A DNA stretch of 64,000 nt from Hymenobacter sp. YIM 151500-1 (GTDB lineage: Bacteria > Bacteroidota > Bacteroidia > Cytophagales > Hymenobacteraceae): NCBI RefSeq assembly GCF_025979885.1, contig NZ_CP110139.1, forward strand, positions 2,108,001 through 2,172,000, read 5' to 3'. The notes under the pieces are model-generated. The model made no database searches. It was not told where the DNA came from and was given only the letters and a program-made list of their open reading frames with translations. This document shows, piece after piece, positions 59,864 through 64,000 of this stretch. The position numbers were made by a program, and so were the translations under genes. Every line of letters begins with the position of its first letter. Position 1 is the first letter of the stretch.

Positions 59864-60538
59864 TCAGGCTATCAGCTTGTGCCGCAGCGCGTACTGAATC
59901 AGGCCTACCACTGACTTGGAGTTGGTTTTGGCGAGGATGTTTTTGCGGTGCGTTTCCACAGTTCGCTCACTGATGAACAGCAGCTCGGCAATGTGCTGGT
60001 TGGAGTGCTCCTGGGCAATAAGCTGCAAAATTTCCCGCTCCCGGCAGGTAAGCTCGGCGGGGCGCACCTGCTCGCGGCGGCTAGTCATGCGCAGGTTCTC
60101 CAGCAGCGTGGCGGCCACATCGGGGCTGAAATAGGTGTGGCCGGCCGCTACCCGGTGCACGGCCTCGCTGAGTTCGGCCCTGCCGGCAGTTTTGAGTACG
60201 TAGGCCGCTCCGCCAGCTTCCAGCACCTCCGCCACCGAAGCGTGGTCGTGGAATACGCTGATAACCAGTACCCGCACGGCCGGGTACGCCCTTCGGATAG
60301 CGGCCGTCAGCTGCAAGCCGCTCATGCCCGGCATGTTCAGGTCCACCACTGCCACGTGTACTTCGGGGTGGCGGGCCAGCTGGGCCAGGGCTTCTTCGCC
60401 GCTGGTAGCCTGGGCCACCACCCGAATGTTTTCTTCCAAGCGCAGCAGGGCCTTCAGCCCCTCAAGTACCATGGGGTGGTCGTCGACGAGCAACAGCTGG
60501 ATGGTAGATACCCCGGTAGAAACTTCAGCCATACCCAT
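59864..60538 (-). CDS. NarL/FixJ-type response regulator
   Basis: The 224-residue protein has an N-terminal receiver domain (about 12-130): D19/D20 in V-D-D-H, phospho-acceptor D66 in V-V-D-L-N-M-P-G, and K in L-K-T-A. A LuxR-type helix-turn-helix covers about 155-220 (L-T-C-R-E-R-E-I-L-Q-L-I-A, then E-R-T-V-E-T-H-R-K-N-I). It should bind DNA as a dimer once phosphorylated. No histidine kinase is encoded beside it, so it is an orphan in this window. ATG codons at 60538 and 60532 are both possible starts. Confidence 0.94.
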   Translation of the reverse strand: MGMAEVSTGVSTIQLLLVDDHPMVLEGLKALLRLEENIRVVAQATSGEEALAQLARHPEVHVAVVDLNMPGMSGLQLTAAIRRAYPAVRVLVISVFHDHASVAEVLEAGGAAYVLKTAGRAELSEAVHRVAAGHTYFSPDVAATLLENLRMTSRREQVRPAELTCREREILQLIAQEHSNQHIAELLFISERTVETHRKNILAKTNSKSVVGLIQYALRHKLIA

Positions 60539-60817
60539 AACGCTTCAACTACACCTTGGCCTGCGTCCACAGGCTCACCCAACCATATTTCTTGTCCTAT
60601 CCAGCTCGATATAGACCTAGAGAAGCAGCCGTATCTTATTAGGTAAGTTATACTTATTCCAGTAATATTTTAAAGAAACGTTAGTAGTATAAACATATAA
60701 TTTCCTCCAGCAAACCACTAGCTATTTGACTATCAAAGTCCTACTCTACTTAACACTAAAGGCACTTCTTCTGAGAAGAAGCGGCTTTGGTAAGGATGCC
60801 CGTGGCTTCACGGATGC

Positions 60818-62122
60818 TTAGCGCAGGCCATATTTACCTTTGAACTTGTCGCGCAGGTAGGTTTGCTTGGTGTCGAGGTGCAAGGCGCGGCCGTCGATGA
60901 AGGCGCGGGTCACGTCATTGGTGCGCATATCGAGCAGGTCGCCGCGGCTGACGACGAGGGTGGCGCTTTTGCCGGCTTCCAGGGTGCCATAGTCTTTCTC
61001 AATGCCCAAAATGCGGGCGGGGCTGAGCGTTACGGCTTCCAGGGCCTGCTCTTTGGTGAGCCCAAAGCCGGCCGCCGTGCCCGCAATAAAGGCCAGGTTA
61101 CGGGAGCCCGACGTTTCCTGCCCGCCTTCGTAGTCGAGGCAGAACCGCACGCCGGCTTGCTGGAGCAAACTGGGCAGGCGGTACGGCAAGTCGTAGTCGT
61201 CGCCGTCGCGGCGGGGCAGGGCGTGGATGCGGGACAGGACCACGGCCACGTCGTTCTGCTTCAGGAAGTCGAGCATCATCCAGGCGTCGCGGGCCCCTAC
61301 TACAGTTACGTTCGCCACGCCCAGGCGGCGGGCCATGCGCACGGCCTCCAGGATTTCCTTGCCGTAGTCGGCGTGGATGAACAGGGTTTTGGAGCCGTCG
61401 AACAAGCCGGCCAGGGACGTGAGGCGCAGGTTTTCGCGGCGGCCGGCGGGCTGCTCCCGGTAGGCACGGGCTTCGGTGAGCAGGCTTTCCAGCTGGCGCA
61501 GCTGCTCCTGCCGGGCTTTTTCGCGCTTCTCCACGGCCACGGCGTCTTCGGCGGGGCTTAGCTTGATAACCATGGGCGGCCAGTTGAGGTGCAGGCCGTC
61601 ATCGGCGCGCACCTGGGCATCCTGCCAGTTCCAGGCGTCGAGCTGTACCACGCTGCTCTGGCCCGAGAGCAGGCCGCCGCGGGGCGTCACCTGGGCCAGC
61701 AGCACCCCGTTGGTGCGCACGGTGGGCAGAATGTCGGAGTCGGTGTTATAGGCAATCAGGCTGCGCACGTTGGGGTTGAAGTCGCCCACCTCGCGCGAAT
61801 CCACGGTGGCCCGCACGGCTTCCACCTCGGCCAAACCCAGCGTGGAGTTGGGCAGAATCAGGCCGGGGTAGATTTCCTGGCCCTTCACGTCGATGACCTC
61901 GTAGGCGGCGCGGTCAGCAGTCAGTCCGCTTTGGGCCCCGGCGTAGGTAATGCGCCCCTTGTCGAAAGCCACGGCGGCATCGGGCACCACCGTGCCGTTG
62001 CCCACGTGCAGGGTGCCGCCCAGCAGCAAGATGGGTTTGCTCTGGGGCGGGGCCGGCGCGGGCACCTGGGCCAGGGCCGGGGCGGCGGTGAGCAGGCAGA
62101 GGGCGAGAAGAAGGTGTTTCAT
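60818..62122 (-). CDS. Secreted amidohydrolase-family protein lacking the usual H-x-H
   Basis: The 434-residue protein has a signal peptide (cleaved after A-L-A-Q, about 19). It is built like the amidohydrolase superfamily, with a small beta-sandwich at both ends (L-L-G-G-T-L-H-V-G-N-G and G-T-L-E-A-G-K-S-A-T-L-V-V). The expected metal site P-G-x-x-D-x-H-x-H is replaced by Y-P-G-L-I-L-P-N-S, so the first two metal ligands are missing. Later histidines (F-I-H-A-D-Y-G) remain. The next gene upstream encodes a second amidohydrolase that keeps the H-x-H motif. The two probably form a pair, perhaps as peptidase or imidazolonepropionase-like subunits; the substrate is unknown. The gap between them carries a MITE-like repeat. 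Confidence 0.88.
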   Translation of the reverse strand: MKHLLLALCLLTAAPALAQVPAPAPPQSKPILLLGGTLHVGNGTVVPDAAVAFDKGRITYAGAQSGLTADRAAYEVIDVKGQEIYPGLILPNSTLGLAEVEAVRATVDSREVGDFNPNVRSLIAYNTDSDILPTVRTNGVLLAQVTPRGGLLSGQSSVVQLDAWNWQDAQVRADDGLHLNWPPMVIKLSPAEDAVAVEKREKARQEQLRQLESLLTEARAYREQPAGRRENLRLTSLAGLFDGSKTLFIHADYGKEILEAVRMARRLGVANVTVVGARDAWMMLDFLKQNDVAVVLSRIHALPRRDGDDYDLPYRLPSLLQQAGVRFCLDYEGGQETSGSRNLAFIAGTAAGFGLTKEQALEAVTLSPARILGIEKDYGTLEAGKSATLVVSRGDLLDMRTNDVTRAFIDGRALHLDTKQTYLRDKFKGKYGLR

Positions 62123-62129
62123 ATGATTG

Positions 62130-62358
62130 CCTCACCCCCTAGCCCCCTCTTCAAAAGAGAGGGGGAACTAGTTTTTAGAACTAGCAGCTAGCTCCCCTTC
62201 TTTCCAAGGAGGGGCTGGGGATGGTTGATTTTTAGAGTTAGAAAAACTAGCGTTAGAAGACGTTCTGCTGATTATTCCCCCGGCCTCTCAGCAAGTAGTT
62301 CTATTAGAACTACAAGCTAGCTCCTCGTCTCTGAAGGAGAGGGGGCTAGGGGGTGAGG
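62130..62358. repeat. MITE-like element with 21-bp terminal inverted repeats
   Basis: The ends 62130-62150 and 62338-62358 are perfect 21-bp inverted repeats beginning CCTCACCCCCTAGCC. The interior (about 187 bp) holds another palindrome (CTCCCCTTCTTTCC-AAGGAGGGG) and AT-rich spacers with CTAG words. There is no coding capacity. Related pieces lie at 24335-24550 and 37144-37182. The size and structure suit a non-autonomous foldback element; no target duplication is obvious. Confidence 0.78.
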
Positions 62359-62371
62359 CAACAGTGAGGTC

Positions 62372-64000
62372 CTACTCGTCCAGCTCCTTCTTCTCTCCTA
62401 CCGTGTCGCAGTGGTAGTGCTGGTTGGGGCGGGCGGTGGGGAGTTGGGTGGGGGCGCCGGCTTTTTTGGCGGCCAGCATTTTCTGCACCAGGCGCAGGCG
62501 CTCCTGCTGAAGCTGCTGGCGCAGCTGCTGGTCGCTTTCCAGGCTGAACAGCTCCCGACCATCCACGAAGGTGCGCTCGGCGCGGGCGTAGATGCTCAGG
62601 GGGTTGTCGGACCAGAGCACCACGTCGGCGTCCTTGCCCTCCCGAATGCTGCCCATGTTCTTGTCCAGGTGCAGCATGCGGGCGGGGTTGATGGTGACCA
62701 GCTTCAGGGCTTCTTCCTCCGAGAGGCCACCGTACTTCACGGTTTTGGCGGCTTCCTGGTTGAGGCGGCGGCTCATTTCGGCGTCGTCGGAGTTGATGGC
62801 CACGTTCAGGCCGGCGTCGTGCATGATGGCCGCGTTGTAGGGAATGGCGTCGCGCACCTCGTTTTTGTAGGCCCACCAGTCGGAGAAGGTGCTGGCGTTG
62901 GCGCCGTGGGCCTTCATCTTGTCGGCCACCTTGTAGCCCTCCAGAATGTGGGTGAAGGTGTTGACCTTGAAGCCCATCCGGTCGGCCACGCCCAGCAGCA
63001 TGTTGATTTCGCTTTGCACGTAGCTGTGGCAGGTAATAAAGCGCCGCTGGTTCAGAATTTCCACCAGGGCGTCCAGCTCCAGGTCGCGGCGCGGGGCTTC
63101 GGCTTTCTTTTGGCGGGCGCGGCTGAGCTTGTTCCAGGCCTGCCACTCCCGCTCGTACTCGCGGGCCCGCGTGAAGGCATCTACAAACACCTGCTCTACG
63201 CCCATGCGCGTCTGCGGGAAGCGTACCGTGTTCAGCTCGCCCCAGTTGCTTTGCTTCACGTTTTCGCCCAGGGCAAACTTGATAAAGCCCGGTGCCCCCT
63301 GAATCTTCAGCTGCTCGGGCGCCATGCCCCAGCGCAGCTTCACCAGCGCCGACTGCCCCCCAATGGGGTTGGCCGAGCCGTGCAGGAGCTGGGCCGCCAC
63401 CACGCCCCCGGCCAGGTTGCGGTAAATGTCCACGTCCTCGGCGTCCACCACGTCGCCGATGCTTACCTCGCTGGTTACGGCCTGGGTGCCCTCGTTCACG
63501 CCCTCCGAAATGGCAATGTGGGAGTGCTCGTCGATGATGCCGGGGGTGAGGTGCTTGCCGGTGCCGTCCACGGTGCGGCCCCCGGCGGGCAAGCTCAGGT
63601 TGCGGCCTACCTGCCTGATTTTGCCGTTTTGGAGCAGCACGTCGGTGTTTTCGAGCCGGCCGGCGGCTTCACTGGTCCACACCGTGGCGTTTTTGATGAG
63701 CACGGTTTGCTGGCTGGGCAGCTCGGGCCGCCCGTAGGCCACAAACGGGTACTGCAAGGAGCCAATCTGGGGCGGCACGGGTGCCTTGGCGGAGTCGCGG
63801 CGGGCGGCGCGGCTGGCATCTTCCAGGCGGCGGGCCGTCCACTTTACCAGCGCACCTTCCGGCAGCTGCCCGTCGCCCTGAAACAGGCGATTCTCGGCAG
63901 TGTAGTAGCCGCTGAGCCGCACGGCACCGGGTTGGTTTGTGGTTTGGGGTTGTTGGGTATTGGCTTGTGGGGTTGATGACGGTTCGTTTTTTGGTTGTTG
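62372..64000 (-). CDS. Amidohydrolase with intact metal site (5' end outside window)
   Basis: The frame stays open to the window edge, so the start is outside; 542 codons are visible. Conserved metal ligands of the amidohydrolase superfamily are present: H-S-H in P-G-I-I-D-E-H-S-H, then C-H-S-Y, T-F-T-H-I-L-E-G and the aspartate of A-I-N-S-D-D-A-E. The C-terminal end returns to the small beta domain (L-D-K-N-M-G-S-I-R-E-G-K-D-A-D-V-V). Family members in Bacteroidota are often about 1000 residues, with a long N-terminal part and a signal peptide, so about half may be missing here. The first visible residues are rich in Q, P and T, a linker. It lies immediately upstream of the second amidohydrolase gene in the same direction. 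Confidence 0.9.
   Translation of the reverse strand, partial: QQPKNEPSSTPQANTQQPQTTNQPGAVRLSGYYTAENRLFQGDGQLPEGALVKWTARRLEDASRAARRDSAKAPVPPQIGSLQYPFVAYGRPELPSQQTVLIKNATVWTSEAAGRLENTDVLLQNGKIRQVGRNLSLPAGGRTVDGTGKHLTPGIIDEHSHIAISEGVNEGTQAVTSEVSIGDVVDAEDVDIYRNLAGGVVAAQLLHGSANPIGGQSALVKLRWGMAPEQLKIQGAPGFIKFALGENVKQSNWGELNTVRFPQTRMGVEQVFVDAFTRAREYEREWQAWNKLSRARQKKAEAPRRDLELDALVEILNQRRFITCHSYVQSEINMLLGVADRMGFKVNTFTHILEGYKVADKMKAHGANASTFSDWWAYKNEVRDAIPYNAAIMHDAGLNVAINSDDAEMSRRLNQEAAKTVKYGGLSEEEALKLVTINPARMLHLDKNMGSIREGKDADVVLWSDNPLSIYARAERTFVDGRELFSLESDQQLRQQLQQERLRLVQKMLAAKKAGAPTQLPTARPNQHYHCDTVGEKKELDE

Noticed and set aside
62411..63976. Plus-strand frame of 521 codons at the right end
   Set aside because: It is antisense to the amidohydrolase with an intact metal site.

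Overview
The window reads like a high-GC member of the Bacteroidota, most likely Hymenobacter or a close relative. The reasons are type IX secretion (T9SS) C-terminal sorting domains on most secreted enzymes, a SusC/SusD pair, a DUF2723 membrane protein, YjfL-type (DUF350) and DUF4178 proteins, and several families of short palindromic intergenic repeats in GC-rich DNA. I see no rRNA, tRNA, transposase, phage gene or CRISPR array. The organism call is inference, since no marker gene is present.

Region 1 (1-17.7 kb, all minus strand) is a head-to-tail run of eight secreted proteins. Each has a signal peptide or lipobox. Most carry a ricin-type beta-trefoil (RICIN) lectin module and a T9SS C-terminal domain. 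The catalytic or front modules differ: DUF4874/DUF4832, GH43, GH71-like plus PA14, polysaccharide-lyase-like plus PKD plus CBM, an uncharacterised lipoprotein, a parallel beta-helix, an uncharacterised module, and a beta-propeller with two RICIN domains. It looks like a secreted carbohydrate-degrading arsenal built by shuffling a common lectin and sorting tail. There is no SusCD pair next to it.

Region 2 (17.7-24.3 kb) has a long gene-free stretch, then a TPR/HisKA_2 sensor kinase followed by a sigma-54-type (NtrC-like) response regulator, and a lone type-B carboxylesterase.

Region 3 (24.5-30.3 kb) has two divergent pairs: an LLM flavin oxidoreductase with a RimK-like ATP-grasp ligase on the minus strand, and an APC amino-acid permease with a second LLM oxidoreductase on the plus strand. 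This looks like a small uptake/modification pathway for an unknown amino acid or amine.

Region 4 (30.4-38.4 kb) is the most interesting part. It encodes an AdoMet decarboxylase homologue (SpeD), a DUF4178 membrane protein, a 64-residue membrane protein, a single-repeat DUF350 protein, a membrane-anchored spermidine-synthase-like protein, a Tat-exported FAD amine-oxidase-like protein and a polytopic protein with histidines in its membrane segments. Several genes overlap, as in an operon. It resembles known DUF350/ATP-grasp/polyamine associations but with a different set of parts, and its SpeD lacks the usual catalytic cysteine.

Region 5 (38.5-55.5 kb) holds a DUF2723 protein and a minus-strand polysaccharide utilisation locus: SusC, SusD, a glucoamylase-family protein, a GH43-GH3 chimera that looks like the product of a deletion, and an intact GH3. 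A pseudogene scrap and an MFS transporter are also here.

Region 6 (55.5-64 kb) has a DUF6929 protein, an unusual RICIN/PD40/OmpA protein, a small hypothetical protein, an orphan NarL-type regulator and two tandem amidohydrolases, the last cut by the window edge. Intergenic spaces are rich in repeats: a REP-like palindrome (three copies), a MITE-like element with 21-bp terminal inverted repeats, a roughly 290-bp nested inverted repeat and heptamer arrays.
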